A stretch of 64,000 nucleotides of DNA from contig NZ_FXUE01000002.1 in the NCBI RefSeq assembly GCF_900182935.1, positions 1 through 64,000 on the forward strand, read 5' to 3'. The DNA comes from Fibrobacter sp. UWB10 (GTDB lineage Bacteria > Fibrobacterota > Fibrobacteria > Fibrobacterales > Fibrobacteraceae). The position numbers and the translations under genes were made by a program. Under the pieces are notes generated by a model. It was not told the DNA's origin. It did not search any database and worked only from the letters and a program-made list of their open reading frames with translations. Positions 18,589 through 27,378 of this stretch are shown piece after piece. Every line of letters starts with the position of its first letter. Positions within the stretch are counted from its first letter, which is position 1.

Positions 18589-18660
18589 TTTTTGTCTATG
18601 TTTGGGGCAATACCCCGAGCAAACCGTTACATCTGTTTGGTGCATTGAGAAGGGGATGCT

Positions 18661-20958
18661 ATGAAAAAAATCCTGTTTCTCAGTTTAACGTCTATGGCGT
18701 TTGCGGCCACAGCCGTTGTTACGCCGTCGGTTCCTACGCTTGATTCCGACGGGTGTTACGCCATTTCAACCCCCGAAGAACTTTTCGGCTTTGCTGATGT
18801 CGTGAACGCATCTGACACTCACGACGAATGCGGCAAGCTTACGAAGGATATTGTCGTTAATAAATTCGTCAGTCGGGGCGGTATAATTCAGGTGGACGGC
18901 GATACGGTCCTGTGGACTCCAATCAAACGTTTTAGCGGCGTGTTCGATGGACAAAATTATGCCATTTCTGGCCTGATGCATTATCAATGGACCGATACTT
19001 CGGATATCGGTATATTTGCAGAACTTCGTGGAGATGTAAGTGATAGTCAGGATTCTAAAAAATCCGCTGTCGTGAAAAACTTGAATCTGCGCGGAACGTA
19101 TTTTATGGGGAACTATGGTTGCGTTGGGGGCATTGCCGGAAAAGCGGAATCTGCTGAATTGTTGAATGTACGTGCTTATGACATCGTGAGTCTAGACTCT
19201 CGAAATTATGCAGGAGGTTTGATTGGTTGCGCAACTGATGTTAAAATAAGCGCATCGATTAGTGGCGCCTATGCCTATACATCGAACCAAGATTCTGTTA
19301 GTGCGGCTGCAGGTGGCTTGGTGGGGTATAGTAACGGTTCCCTTTCTATCGTGAATTCATCTAATGGCGGCCAGGCTTCGGGCAAAGTTGTTGGTGGAAT
19401 GGTTGGAAATTCAACGGGAAAATTGAGCATTGTCAATTCGATTAATGCGTATGCGAAAGGGGGAACTTTTTCAACAGACCCGGTCCGTTTTTTAGGCAAA
19501 TATAATGAAGCCGAAACTCACATTGACAACTGCTTTTATTATGGCGATAGTGAACATGAGGCTAACGCATTTGCCACCCTTGCCAAAAAAGACGATATCA
19601 ATAAAGGCGTGATTGCAATGTTACTGCGCGAGTACAATAAAGATGGCGTAGATGGCTCTGTATGGGGACAAAGTTTTGGTATAGCCAATATATCTTTCCC
19701 GGGCTTGGATGGCGAAATGTCGATGCGTTATTCTGATTCGAATTATGATATTCATACATTCGTGTCTAAGGCCCCTGCTCTTGTAGATGGCTGTTACCAG
19801 ATTGGTTCTGCAGAAGAACTTTATGGATTCGCGTTTATCGCCAATAGGGATTCGTATAAAAAAGTTCCTGTTTGTGGCAAGTTGACGAAGGATATTGTTG
19901 TTAATAAGGATATTATCAAGAACGATACTTTAAATGGCAACCGGTTCGGACGTATTCCGTGGATTGGTATCAAAAACTTTGACGGAACTTTCGATGGTGC
20001 AGGCCATACAATATCGGGACTTTATTTTGATAACAGCTTTCGTGAACTTTATACGGGATTATTCAACTCGGTTTTAGGGAACGATAGTCTTCGCGAAGTG
20101 AAAATTGAAAACCTCGGTATCGAAGATGCTTATTTCGTGAGCGAACAGGCGGCAGGTGCCTTTGTTGGAATTGTCGATGTAGATAATAAGGCAACGTTGT
20201 CTATCAAAAATTGCCATTCTTCATCGTATACAAATTCGTGGGCATCGGGTGGCCTTGTTGGATTGCATAATGGGGGAAATCTCGCTATAGAACAGTCTTA
20301 TGCAACGGGCCGAATTGATGGTGGTGCCAGTGGTGGCTTAGTTGGCAATGCGTTTGAAAATTTTAAAGTGCTCAATTCCTATAGCGTTGTTAATCTTCAA
20401 AACGAAAGCAGTGGCCTCTTGATTGCAAATTTTGGCGATAAATCCAAAGGTTCTGTTATCAATTCTTATGGGCTTGATTTGGCTGCGAAGAAAATGTCGC
20501 GAGATGTTTATCCGTTAATTGGTCGCGTCGATGACAATTCATCGGTCGAATACGTTAATGCTTTCTCTGAGAAAACAGAAACTGCAGAAAACTTCTCGAA
20601 TGGAACGGTTGCCGTAAAGCTTCATTACTTTAATGCCGACGGCGTGAATGGTGAAGTGTGGGGACAGAATGTCGGTGTCGATAGCTACCCGGTCTTTAGC
20701 ACAACGGTTCCGGATAGCACCGGAAAGATGTCGGTTGCAACGACTTTGAAAATGTCTCCGGTTGTGGTCCGCAGTACAAATCGCATGATTGAAATTTTTG
20801 GCATGCAAACGGGCGAGGCCTACGCCCTCCTCGATATGCAAGGAAGGCTCTTGCAGCGCGGCTACGCAAGTGGCACAAGCGTGAGTCTGAATGTCGTGCG
20901 CTCTGGTCGCTACTTGATCCGGGTCGCGGGTCAAGTGAAAGCGGTTACAATACGGTAA
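18661..20958 (+). CDS. Secreted GLUG-repeat protein with C-terminal sorting tail
   Basis: 765 aa with a signal peptide. Two homologous modules occur in tandem, each starting with a phrase like DGCYxIxxxEELxGFA and CGKLTKDIVVNK (near 30-65 and 378-415) and each followed by an FDGxxxxISGL turn and GLUG-type repeats (GGLVGYSNGSLSIVNSS; GGLVGLHNGGNLAIEQSYA). GLUG repeats are known from bacterial surface proteins. The last 70 residues (RMIEIFGMQTGEAYALLDMQ, then GRLLQRG ... SGRYLIRVAGQ) match the Por-secretion (type IX) sorting-tail pattern. Likely an adhesin or fibre-associated surface protein. AGAAGGGGAT precedes the ATG. Confidence 0.75.
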   Translation: MKKILFLSLTSMAFAATAVVTPSVPTLDSDGCYAISTPEELFGFADVVNASDTHDECGKLTKDIVVNKFVSRGGIIQVDGDTVLWTPIKRFSGVFDGQNYAISGLMHYQWTDTSDIGIFAELRGDVSDSQDSKKSAVVKNLNLRGTYFMGNYGCVGGIAGKAESAELLNVRAYDIVSLDSRNYAGGLIGCATDVKISASISGAYAYTSNQDSVSAAAGGLVGYSNGSLSIVNSSNGGQASGKVVGGMVGNSTGKLSIVNSINAYAKGGTFSTDPVRFLGKYNEAETHIDNCFYYGDSEHEANAFATLAKKDDINKGVIAMLLREYNKDGVDGSVWGQSFGIANISFPGLDGEMSMRYSDSNYDIHTFVSKAPALVDGCYQIGSAEELYGFAFIANRDSYKKVPVCGKLTKDIVVNKDIIKNDTLNGNRFGRIPWIGIKNFDGTFDGAGHTISGLYFDNSFRELYTGLFNSVLGNDSLREVKIENLGIEDAYFVSEQAAGAFVGIVDVDNKATLSIKNCHSSSYTNSWASGGLVGLHNGGNLAIEQSYATGRIDGGASGGLVGNAFENFKVLNSYSVVNLQNESSGLLIANFGDKSKGSVINSYGLDLAAKKMSRDVYPLIGRVDDNSSVEYVNAFSEKTETAENFSNGTVAVKLHYFNADGVNGEVWGQNVGVDSYPVFSTTVPDSTGKMSVATTLKMSPVVVRSTNRMIEIFGMQTGEAYALLDMQGRLLQRGYASGTSVSLNVVRSGRYLIRVAGQVKAVTIR

Positions 20959-20965
20959 GTGAAAA

Positions 20966-21679
20966 CTAGAGAATCTTTCCGAGCGCAATAATCGCGGCAG
21001 TGCGTGCACGCAAGCGCGTATTGCCCAAATTCAGCAAGTGGACCTTCCCGTTCTGGAAGGTCTTTATTGCATCTATTTCGCGCGGCGAGAATCCGCCTTC
21101 AGGCCCGACAAGCAGAGTGACAGGCGTATCGCTTTCGCTGGCGTTTAAATTCAGCTGGCGTTCGCCATCGATGTCGCAGAGAATTAAGTCGCCCTTGTAG
21201 GATTCGAGCCACTTGTCGAATTCAACGGGGCCTTCGATTGCGGTCATCCAGGCTTTCTTGGATTGCTTCAGACTCACGAGGCTCTTGAGCTCTGCGCGGC
21301 GTACGGTCTTTTTCAAGTCGGAATTCTTGGGTTCCTGCGAAAAGTCCGTGCGCAAAAAGATGATTTTGTCGATTTCGGTCTGCGCCGCATGGAATACGAC
21401 TTCTTCTAAGGCGTCGTCCTTGAGGCATGCAATTCCGAGCGACACCTTGGGCCGCGGGCGTTCTGCCTCAATCACGTTGTCCACCCGAACCACGCAGGCT
21501 TTTGCGTCGGCCACCTCGATGACTGCGTCAGCGAAGTGCCCCACGCCATCGGACAGCTGTAATACATCGCCTACGCACGCCCTGCACACGCGCACCGCGT
21601 GCGTACTCTCGTTTTCGTCAAGGGTAATCGTGCCGACCGTAATCAGCGGGCAATAAAAGCGACTGTCAGGAGTTTTCAT
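20966..21679 (-). CDS. rsmE: 16S rRNA (uracil1498-N3)-methyltransferase RsmE
   Basis: 237 aa, typical for RsmE, which methylates N3 of U1498 in the 30S decoding region. The SPOUT-knot motif LLVGPEGGFSPREIDA and the following LGNTRLRARTAAI are diagnostic. An N-terminal PUA-like barrel precedes it (HAVRVCRACVGDVLQLSDG). It converges on the GLUG gene with seven bases between. TTATCTT lies a few bases before the ATG, and no Shine-Dalgarno sequence is evident. Confidence 0.93.
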   Translation of the reverse strand: MKTPDSRFYCPLITVGTITLDENESTHAVRVCRACVGDVLQLSDGVGHFADAVIEVADAKACVVRVDNVIEAERPRPKVSLGIACLKDDALEEVVFHAAQTEIDKIIFLRTDFSQEPKNSDLKKTVRRAELKSLVSLKQSKKAWMTAIEGPVEFDKWLESYKGDLILCDIDGERQLNLNASESDTPVTLLVGPEGGFSPREIDAIKTFQNGKVHLLNLGNTRLRARTAAIIALGKIL

Positions 21680-21723
21680 ACTATAAAAGATAAAAAAGAT
21701 GTTACCTCTTCATGTTTTTACAA

Positions 21724-21754
21724 TCTCTCGTCTCTCGTCTTTGGTCTCTCGTCT
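21724..21754. repeat. Three copies of CTCTCGTCT between divergent genes
   Basis: CTCTCGTCT-like units occur three times in 31 bases between rsmE and the HAD gene. A related TTCTCGTCTATTATTC lies between rlmI-like and vanZ-like genes (36572-36587). Meaning unknown. Confidence 0.45.
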
Positions 21755-21763
21755 AATAATATG

Positions 21764-21770
21764 CTATATT
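21764..21770 (+). promoter_or_regulatory. CTATATT box, 7 bases before the HAD gene
   Basis: CTATATT is followed by seven bases and the ATG. There is no Shine-Dalgarno sequence, so the transcript may be leaderless. Confidence 0.45.
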
Positions 21771-21777
21771 CAAAGAC

Positions 21778-22578
21778 ATGCCGAAGCGCACACCTATAAA
21801 AGCTGTTGTATTTGACCTCGACGGAACCTTGTACCTGAGTGGCCGCCCCTATCCGAAGGCGGTTAAGACGGTTTGCCGTGTGGCTAAACAAGTGCCTGTC
21901 TACTATTTGAGCAATAATACCAGCAAGTCGCCGGTCTTCTACGAAAACCGCCTCAAGGTCATGGGCCTTCCGCTGGCCGACGATGCCATTATCTCGGCTT
22001 TGTACCTTTCGCTTGATGCAATTCACGAAGAAGGCATCAAGAATGTGTTCTTCTTTGCAAACCCCGAAGTCACGGAATGGTTTGCCGCGCAAGACCCGAC
22101 GCTAAACCTGCGCCCGGATGTTGCCGACACGGAACTCGTGCTGATTGCTTACCATAACAGCTTTGACTACCGCGAACTTTGCGAACTATCGTTCCGCGTA
22201 CAGCGCAAGATTCCGTTCTGGGTCACGCATACCGACTTTGTTTGCCCCGATGCAAACGGCCCCGTGCCCGATATCGGAAGCTTCATGGCGCTCCTCAAGA
22301 CCGCTTACGGCGTAGAACCTGAACGCAGTTTCGGCAAGCCGAATCCGGCCATGCTCTCGGGCCTTCTCAAAAAGTACAAGCCCGAAGAGATTCTGTTCGT
22401 GGGCGACCGACTGTATACAGACTTTGAACTCGCCAAGCGTAGCGGCTGCCGGTTCGTGCTCCCGCTTTGTGGCGAAACTAAACAGCAAGATTTGGACAAG
22501 CTGACCGTGAAACCCGAATTTGTGGTCGATATGGTCAGCGATATCGACTTTGAATCCTTTTTCAAAGGCGAAATTTGA
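21778..22578 (+). CDS. HAD-superfamily phosphatase, NagD/4-nitrophenylphosphatase type
   Basis: 266 aa. The HAD motifs are complete: I VVFDLDGTLYL (nucleophile and acid/base Asp), II YYLSNNTSKSP, III Lys in FGKPNPAML, and IV FVGDRLYTDFELA. The C2-type cap between II and III is as in NagD and phosphoglycolate-phosphatase-like enzymes. Substrates in this family are small sugar or nucleotide phosphates; the real one is not readable from sequence. No Shine-Dalgarno sequence; a CTATATT box is seven bases upstream. A lipoprotein gene follows. Confidence 0.85.
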   Translation: MPKRTPIKAVVFDLDGTLYLSGRPYPKAVKTVCRVAKQVPVYYLSNNTSKSPVFYENRLKVMGLPLADDAIISALYLSLDAIHEEGIKNVFFFANPEVTEWFAAQDPTLNLRPDVADTELVLIAYHNSFDYRELCELSFRVQRKIPFWVTHTDFVCPDANGPVPDIGSFMALLKTAYGVEPERSFGKPNPAMLSGLLKKYKPEEILFVGDRLYTDFELAKRSGCRFVLPLCGETKQQDLDKLTVKPEFVVDMVSDIDFESFFKGEI

Positions 22579-22597
22579 TTTTAGAAACGGAGAAAAT

Positions 22598-23554
22598 ATG
22601 ATTAAAAAAATTGCATTTGCCCTTTTGCCGGCTGTAGCGCTGGTTGCGTGTGGCGACGATTCCTCTTCGGGAATTTTCAGTATGGATAAATCCTTCGAGA
22701 TGGTTCTCGAAAAGGCAAAGTATTCATACGACGACGATGATTCGACGTTCAATCGAATTGAACCGGTTTGCAAAGAAGGTACGCTCCACAATTTGGTGGG
22801 CCCCGATGATGCAAAGGAATGGGACACGCTCACTTACAAGGTCCATGAACATAAGGGCGTTATCACGGTAAAGAATGGCCCCGGTGACCCGGTCAACTAT
22901 AATGTCGAAGACGGCTCGTTCCCGAACGGTTTCTGGGCTGATCCGGATAACGATTCTAAAAAGATTCAGGGTGGTTTCCGCCTGACCAAAAAGAAAATGA
23001 TGAACCGAGTGATCCGTTATGAAGGTAGTTGCTTCATGAAGGATTACTATTCTCAGTTCCGCAAGAATCTTCCGGTTCTTCAGAATATGAATGACAAGCT
23101 GAGATCGTTCTATAAGGACTTCTTGCCGGAAGACACTAAATTCGACGACGAACAGATGCTTTTGGACATTAGCGCCTTGAATTGCGAAGAACTTGCGCTG
23201 TTCGATGCCCTGCTGGTTCTTAAGTTGGAAGACTTTACGGAATCTTCGGGCAACATCAAGGTTACGTTCAAAAAGAGAACCTGCGATGTCGGCTTCAAGA
23301 TTCGTTATGCTTACGAACAAGAAGATTGCGCTGCCGCATTCGAAGACTATAAGAATGACGACCATGCCGCTTCCAAGTTCGACTTTAAGGATTACTTCTT
23401 CAATCTTGCCTATACCGGTACCGATGACGAATTCTGCCTGACGTACTTGAAGGTGGACCTCCAGAAAGAAATGGGAATCTCGCCGACAAAATCGGTCAAG
23501 ACGGCTGACTTTGCCCGCGGCATCGTGAATTTGATGATTGGCGGTTTGAAGTAA
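22598..23554 (+). CDS. Lipoprotein of unknown function
   Basis: 318 aa from the ATG at 22598, which has CGGAGAAA nine bases upstream; an upstream in-frame start would delay the signal peptide by 26 residues. The signal peptide ends LVAC, followed by Gly-Asp-Asp-Ser-Ser-Ser. The mature part is acidic and Lys/Asp/Phe-rich with several cysteines (Cys at GSCFMKD, LNCEELA, KRTCDVGF, EQEDCAA) that could form disulfides in the periplasm or at the surface. No family recognised. It ends at a bidirectional terminator. Confidence 0.7.
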   Translation: MIKKIAFALLPAVALVACGDDSSSGIFSMDKSFEMVLEKAKYSYDDDDSTFNRIEPVCKEGTLHNLVGPDDAKEWDTLTYKVHEHKGVITVKNGPGDPVNYNVEDGSFPNGFWADPDNDSKKIQGGFRLTKKKMMNRVIRYEGSCFMKDYYSQFRKNLPVLQNMNDKLRSFYKDFLPEDTKFDDEQMLLDISALNCEELALFDALLVLKLEDFTESSGNIKVTFKKRTCDVGFKIRYAYEQEDCAAAFEDYKNDDHAASKFDFKDYFFNLAYTGTDDEFCLTYLKVDLQKEMGISPTKSVKTADFARGIVNLMIGGLK

Positions 23555-23576
23555 TAACTTCGCCCTCAAAAGTGTA

Positions 23577-23612
23577 AAAAAGAAAGTCGCCTGTAAGGGC
23601 GACTTTCTTTTT
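23577..23612. terminator. Bidirectional terminator between convergent genes
   Basis: A perfect 15-base stem (AAAAAGAAAGTCGCC at 23577-23591 and its complement at 23598-23612) with a six-base loop. It has A-runs and T-runs on both sides, so it serves the lipoprotein on + and the paralogous-domain gene on -. Confidence 0.9.
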
Positions 23613-23630
23613 GGAGGAAGTTGAAAGATC

Positions 23631-24329
23631 TTAGCGGAGGTCAGCTACACAGCGCACGTAGAGTCCCTTGGAAAGGCTTTCGTCGGTGCGGTTGATGCTG
23701 TGGGCCACACTGCGGAATTCCCAGGAACGTGCGGTGTTCTTTTTGACCTTGGAGGCAGACCAGTAGTGACCGGTGCTGCTGCTTTCGCAGTATCCGTCCC
23801 AGTCCTTGCAGCCGCCCTTACCCAGGTTGTTCCAGTCGAGCTTAGACTGGTCCTTCTGATAATCGCGCCATTCGCCGTCATCGGGCAGGTGCCAACCATT
23901 GGGACATGCCTTGGTGGCTTCTTTATGGCTGTAGAATCGTCCGAACTTTTTGCAGTTGCCTTCTTCTTCGAGCAGGCACTGCTTGGGGGTCGAAAGGCTA
24001 AAGGCGAGGTTGTTCTTCATCCATGCCTTGTCGCCCTTGATTTCAATCTTGTAAGTCTTGCCGTCGCGAGCGTCGGTGAGCGTGTTGCCATCTTTAGAGA
24101 TGTTCTTGCTCTGGAGCGCGAGCGCAAAGAGTTCTTCTTCGCTCAAGTTCTGTTCGGGTTGTTCAATCTTAGCGGCCTTGCTCTTGTGAACCAGGTTCGT
24201 CTTCTTGGCAGAGACCTTCGTCATCTTGTGCATACCCATCTTCTTGGGACCTGCGGCAAAGCTTGTTGCGCAGCAAAGTGCCATAATAGCGGTTGCAGTG
24301 ACCAGACGATTGAAGTTGATACCAAACAT
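23631..24329 (-). CDS. Secreted Fibrobacter major paralogous domain protein
   Basis: 232 aa from the ATG at 24329. A GTG three codons upstream is in frame but would overlap the AGGAG site, so the ATG is preferred. Signal peptide MFGINFNRLVTATAIMALCCATSFA. A Lys-rich stretch (KKMGMHKMTKVSAKKTNLVHKS, written here in part: MHKMTKVSAKKTN) precedes the domain. The Fib_succ_major signatures are clear: DGKTYKIEIKGDKAWMKNNL, then CxxxGRFYSHKEATKACPNG, then HLPDDGEW, then YWSASK and VRCVADLR. This family is expanded in F. succinogenes; its function is not established. Confidence 0.85.
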   Translation of the reverse strand: MFGINFNRLVTATAIMALCCATSFAAGPKKMGMHKMTKVSAKKTNLVHKSKAAKIEQPEQNLSEEELFALALQSKNISKDGNTLTDARDGKTYKIEIKGDKAWMKNNLAFSLSTPKQCLLEEEGNCKKFGRFYSHKEATKACPNGWHLPDDGEWRDYQKDQSKLDWNNLGKGGCKDWDGYCESSSTGHYWSASKVKKNTARSWEFRSVAHSINRTDESLSKGLYVRCVADLR

Positions 24330-24412
24330 TTCACACACTCCTGAGGCGTTTTGTTTTGCCTACGCTTTGAATATATACAGGAGTTTTTGAAAAGGTATCT
24401 TATAAATTTGTT

Positions 24413-25213
24413 TCAAAAGCGGAGTGTGACGCCGGCAACATTTGGGCCTACCCACACTGAAAATTTTTCGTTACGAACGCGGTGCATTTCCAGAATTCCG
24501 AGGCTTACACCCGTGCCGACAAGGGCTCCGACGACCATATCTGTAACGTAATGTTTACCTGCGGCGATGCGGAGTACGCTTTCGAGGGTGGCAAGCGAGT
24601 AAGCGGATGCTCGCATAATTCCTTTGTATGGGGAGTTCGGGTAGGTTGTCCTGAACCATTGGTCGGTGAAGGTGGCGACTGTAAAGGCGGCGGTGGCATG
24701 CCCCGAAAAGAACGAACCGTTGGCTTCGGCTTTGGCATTTTCGGCTTTTTCCTTGCCTTCGCCACTTTCGGCGTACATGTGGGGGCGTGGCCAAATTTCG
24801 AGCGAGCGCAGGGTTAGGTTGAGTCCGTTTCCGATGCCAATGGCCTCCAAAAACATTAAGGAAAATGTCGCAAATTCGGCTCCGCTGGAGCTCCCGTCGT
24901 GCCAGGCGATACCCCCGACCACAAGGGGGGCGACTGCCAAAATGCTCCCGATATCGCTTGCCTTGTCTGCATTTTCGCTGTAACGGCCGGCTAGGGGCTT
25001 GTCCCAGGGCAAAAGAACGTCTTGGTCCTTTAGGTTGTCGGGCGTTTCCATGCGGTAATAAAGAACGGTGCCAAAGCTGATTATGCCTATGGATGACAGG
25101 GTAAGCGGCACGTCGGTTGCAAGGTCTATCTTGTATTCTGGGCGCTCTTCGGCCTGTACCAAGCCAATCAAGCATAAACCCGCTACAATCAATGACCTTT
25201 TGAAAATTCGCAT
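24413..25213 (-). CDS. PAP2-family phosphatase
   Basis: 266 aa with a signal peptide (cleaved near VQA-EE). All three PAP2 phosphatase motifs are visible: C1 as R136...RP (143-144), C2 as SGH (170-172), and C3 as R215...GKHYVTD with His221 and Asp225. Members dephosphorylate lipid phosphates such as undecaprenyl pyrophosphate or PGP at the periplasmic side. Hydrophobic segments of about 36-53, 88-103, 113-130 and 225-243 fit a membrane enzyme. AGGGG lies before the ATG. UppP-like activity is possible but not shown. Confidence 0.85.
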   Translation of the reverse strand: MRIFKRSLIVAGLCLIGLVQAEERPEYKIDLATDVPLTLSSIGIISFGTVLYYRMETPDNLKDQDVLLPWDKPLAGRYSENADKASDIGSILAVAPLVVGGIAWHDGSSSGAEFATFSLMFLEAIGIGNGLNLTLRSLEIWPRPHMYAESGEGKEKAENAKAEANGSFFSGHATAAFTVATFTDQWFRTTYPNSPYKGIMRASAYSLATLESVLRIAAGKHYVTDMVVGALVGTGVSLGILEMHRVRNEKFSVWVGPNVAGVTLRF

Positions 25214-25268
25214 ACAGCCCCTAAGCTAAAAAAATTATATTGCTTTATACTAAACGAATGGAGCTTTT

Positions 25269-26216
25269 GTGGCAGATTCTTTAAATACTCGCGAACCGAT
25301 TGTACCCAGCATGGACCTTTTCGGAGCCATTTCCGACGAAATGCGCCTCAAAATCTTGTTGCTTCTGGACCAGGCGGAATTCACCGTCAACGAAATCAAG
25401 GATATTCTGGATATCCACCAGAGTAACGCGAGTCGCCACCTGGCAAAGCTTTCTGCCTGCAATTTGCTCAAGGACCGCCGCGACGGTATCAAGGCCTACT
25501 ACCGCTTGAGCGAAGAACTGTACCTGAGCACCCGCATGCTTTCGATGATTCGCGATGCCTACGAAGAACTCCCGGACAAGGACATTCTCAAGTGTCGTGC
25601 TGCCCAGGTGCTCGAAGACCGCACCGACAAGACCAAGGGCCAAATCCACAAGCTCGACCAGGCGGGTGGTAGCCTTAAGGCGCAAATCAGTCTGTTCGGC
25701 CGCCTCATGTACCCGTTCGAAAATGCGGTCGATGTGGGCTGTGGCGAAGGCGGCGACCTCACGCTCATGCTCTGCAACCGCTGCAAGCGCGTGACTGCCC
25801 TTGACTGCGACCCGAAAATCATTAGTGGGCTCCAGAAGATTTTAAAGCAAAAAAATATCCAGAACGTGACGCCCAAGGTGGCTGACATGGTCAGCACGGG
25901 CCTGCCCGACAACTTTGCCGACCTCGTGCTCATGAGCCAGGTGCTTCACCACGCCAAGGACCCGCGCCTTGCCCTCAAGGAGGCTGTCCGTATCCTCAAG
26001 CGCGGCGGTACGCTTGCCCTGCTCGACTTGGCTCAGCACAAGGAAGAATCCTTCCGCACCACGCACGGTCACATTTGGCTTGGTTTTGACCGCAGTCAGC
26101 TCGAATTCTTTGTCAAGGAATTCAACTGCGAAGTCGTTTCTAGCGAAATCATCCCCAGCGAAAACGAAGTCGACAAGAAACTGCCCGTCATCTGCATGAT
26201 TCTCACGAAATCGTAG
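25269..26216 (+). CDS. ArsR-type HTH regulator fused to a SAM-dependent methyltransferase
   Basis: 315 aa; GTG start with GGAG six bases upstream. Residues of about 13-85 form an ArsR/SmtB winged helix (MRLKILLLLDQAEFTVNEIK; IHQSNASRHLAKLSACNLLKDRRDG). Residues of about 150-300 form a class I methyltransferase with motif I VDVGCGEGG (154-162) and motif II LDCDP. No obvious metal-site CxC is present in the HTH. Such fusions are widespread and usually annotated as metalloregulators, though their methyl acceptor is mostly unknown. Divergent from the PAP2 gene. Confidence 0.85.
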   Translation: MADSLNTREPIVPSMDLFGAISDEMRLKILLLLDQAEFTVNEIKDILDIHQSNASRHLAKLSACNLLKDRRDGIKAYYRLSEELYLSTRMLSMIRDAYEELPDKDILKCRAAQVLEDRTDKTKGQIHKLDQAGGSLKAQISLFGRLMYPFENAVDVGCGEGGDLTLMLCNRCKRVTALDCDPKIISGLQKILKQKNIQNVTPKVADMVSTGLPDNFADLVLMSQVLHHAKDPRLALKEAVRILKRGGTLALLDLAQHKEESFRTTHGHIWLGFDRSQLEFFVKEFNCEVVSSEIIPSENEVDKKLPVICMILTKS

Positions 26217-26236
26217 CAGATTTATTCAACAGTGCG

Positions 26237-27067
26237 CTATTTCTTGATGCAGCGGACCGAGAAGTGGTAATCCACATCGAGCCAATAGCAACTCGCATCT
26301 AATTTGTACGGATAACAGCGGATAGCCTCATGGCTATTTCCCTGGCCCTGATCGTTCAAGGTCCAGAAATCCGTATCGTTGCCCAATCCACTGTACTCGC
26401 GGTGGTCTTCATCACAACCAAAGCTCATGCAGAAACCCGCCGGAAGCATGTTAAAGCCGAAAGCATCTATTCCGTTTCCGCCAAACCACAGCCCTTCTTC
26501 CCAGCCTTCCGACGACTTGAGCATATAGCCGGCAACATCCCTTCCGCCAACTGTTTCGAACAGGTCTTCCCATTCATCGTGGGTCGGCAAGCGCCAACCA
26601 TCGGGGCACGCTTGAGACGCCGCGCTCCATGAATACAGACGTCCGTACTTTTCACAGTTCAGCGTATCCAAATCATAACAGTAGGTCCAGGAATAGGCAT
26701 ACTTCAGATTCTCCGCCATCCATTCCCGACCGCCAATCTTGACGGTCTTGTAGACCTGGCCGTCGCGTTCGTCCTCAAGGATTCCGTATTCGCAGTTGTC
26801 TTCTTTTTCCGTCTTGCACCCTTTCACAATGGCGGGTATGTCCAGGTCCCTGTCATCGGGATAACGGGTATCAGATCCGTCCTTTAGAGAAGTGGAACTT
26901 GTCGAAGTTCCCTTGTTCGACGAAGAACTAGACGAAACATTCTTTTTAGAAGAAGAACTCTGTTCGGTGTCATTGCCGGAATCAGGCCTTGCGACAAACG
27001 AATCGTCATCATCACAGCCGCACAACAGAAGCGACATCAAGCAGGCGGCGATAAAGATTCTCTTCAT
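26237..27067 (-). CDS. Lipoprotein with Fibrobacter major paralogous domain
   Basis: 276 aa. Lipobox LLCGC, then DDDDSFV and a Ser/Thr-rich linker to about residue 62. The paralogous domain follows: YGILEDERDGQVYKTVKIGG, REWMAENLKYA, then YGRLYSWSAASQACPDG, LPTHDEWEDLF, and the terminal SVRCIKK. The first residues after the lipid Cys are identical to those of the two-domain lipoprotein at 57730-59181 (CDDDDSFV). GGAGAAAA precedes the ATG. Converges on the ArsR-methyltransferase gene. Confidence 0.85.
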   Translation of the reverse strand: MKRIFIAACLMSLLLCGCDDDDSFVARPDSGNDTEQSSSSKKNVSSSSSSNKGTSTSSTSLKDGSDTRYPDDRDLDIPAIVKGCKTEKEDNCEYGILEDERDGQVYKTVKIGGREWMAENLKYAYSWTYCYDLDTLNCEKYGRLYSWSAASQACPDGWRLPTHDEWEDLFETVGGRDVAGYMLKSSEGWEEGLWFGGNGIDAFGFNMLPAGFCMSFGCDEDHREYSGLGNDTDFWTLNDQGQGNSHEAIRCYPYKLDASCYWLDVDYHFSVRCIKK

Positions 27068-27171
27068 TTTTTCTCCTTTTCCACGATATCCAACCCCAAT
27101 TATAAAAAATAAACTTGCATTTCATTGAAAAAAAAGTATTTTAGAACTAGAAACAACCTCTGGAGCTTCTT

Positions 27172-27294
27172 ATGGGAAAAATCATTAAATATGTCGCCAT
27201 TGCCGCTGCATGCATTATCTCGGCATTTGGTGTGTATTGCCTGATCAAGTATTCTTCTGCCGACGACAAGCTCGAAAACAAGTCCGAAGAATAA
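27172..27294 (+). CDS. Small single-pass membrane protein (40 aa)
   Basis: ATG at 27172, preceded by GGAG at eight bases, encodes 40 aa: a short basic start (MGKIIKY), one hydrophobic helix (VAIAAACIISAFGVYCLI) and a charged tail (KYSSADDKLENKSEE). A terminator-like hairpin follows directly, so it looks like a monocistronic small gene. No family recognised. Confidence 0.6.
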   Translation: MGKIIKYVAIAAACIISAFGVYCLIKYSSADDKLENKSEE

Positions 27295-27317
27295 TCTTAA
27301 AAACACTTTTTGAATAA

Positions 27318-27343
27318 GACGGCTGGATTCCCGGCCGTCCTTT
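27318..27343 (+). terminator. Likely terminator after the 40-aa gene
   Basis: GACGGC (27318-27323) and GCCGTC (27334-27339) form the stem, followed by CTTTAG. The U-tract is short. Confidence 0.5.
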
Positions 27344-27365
27344 AGTGTTTGTCTGTAACTATTTG

Positions 27366-27372
27366 CTACATT
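27366..27372 (+). promoter_or_regulatory. CTACATT box, 6 bases before the YfhO-like gene
   Basis: CTACATT plus six bases, then ATG. No Shine-Dalgarno sequence. Confidence 0.45.
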
Positions 27373-27378
27373 ATCCGC

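Noticed and set aside
18600-18630. GGGG-CAATA-CCCC hairpin after purT as a terminator
   Set aside because: Short stem and no T-run downstream; cannot be supported as a terminator.
22520-22597. Upstream extension of the lipoprotein gene by 26 codons
   Set aside because: It would bury the signal peptide inside the protein and lies within the end of the HAD gene; the ATG at 22598 has a proper ribosome site.
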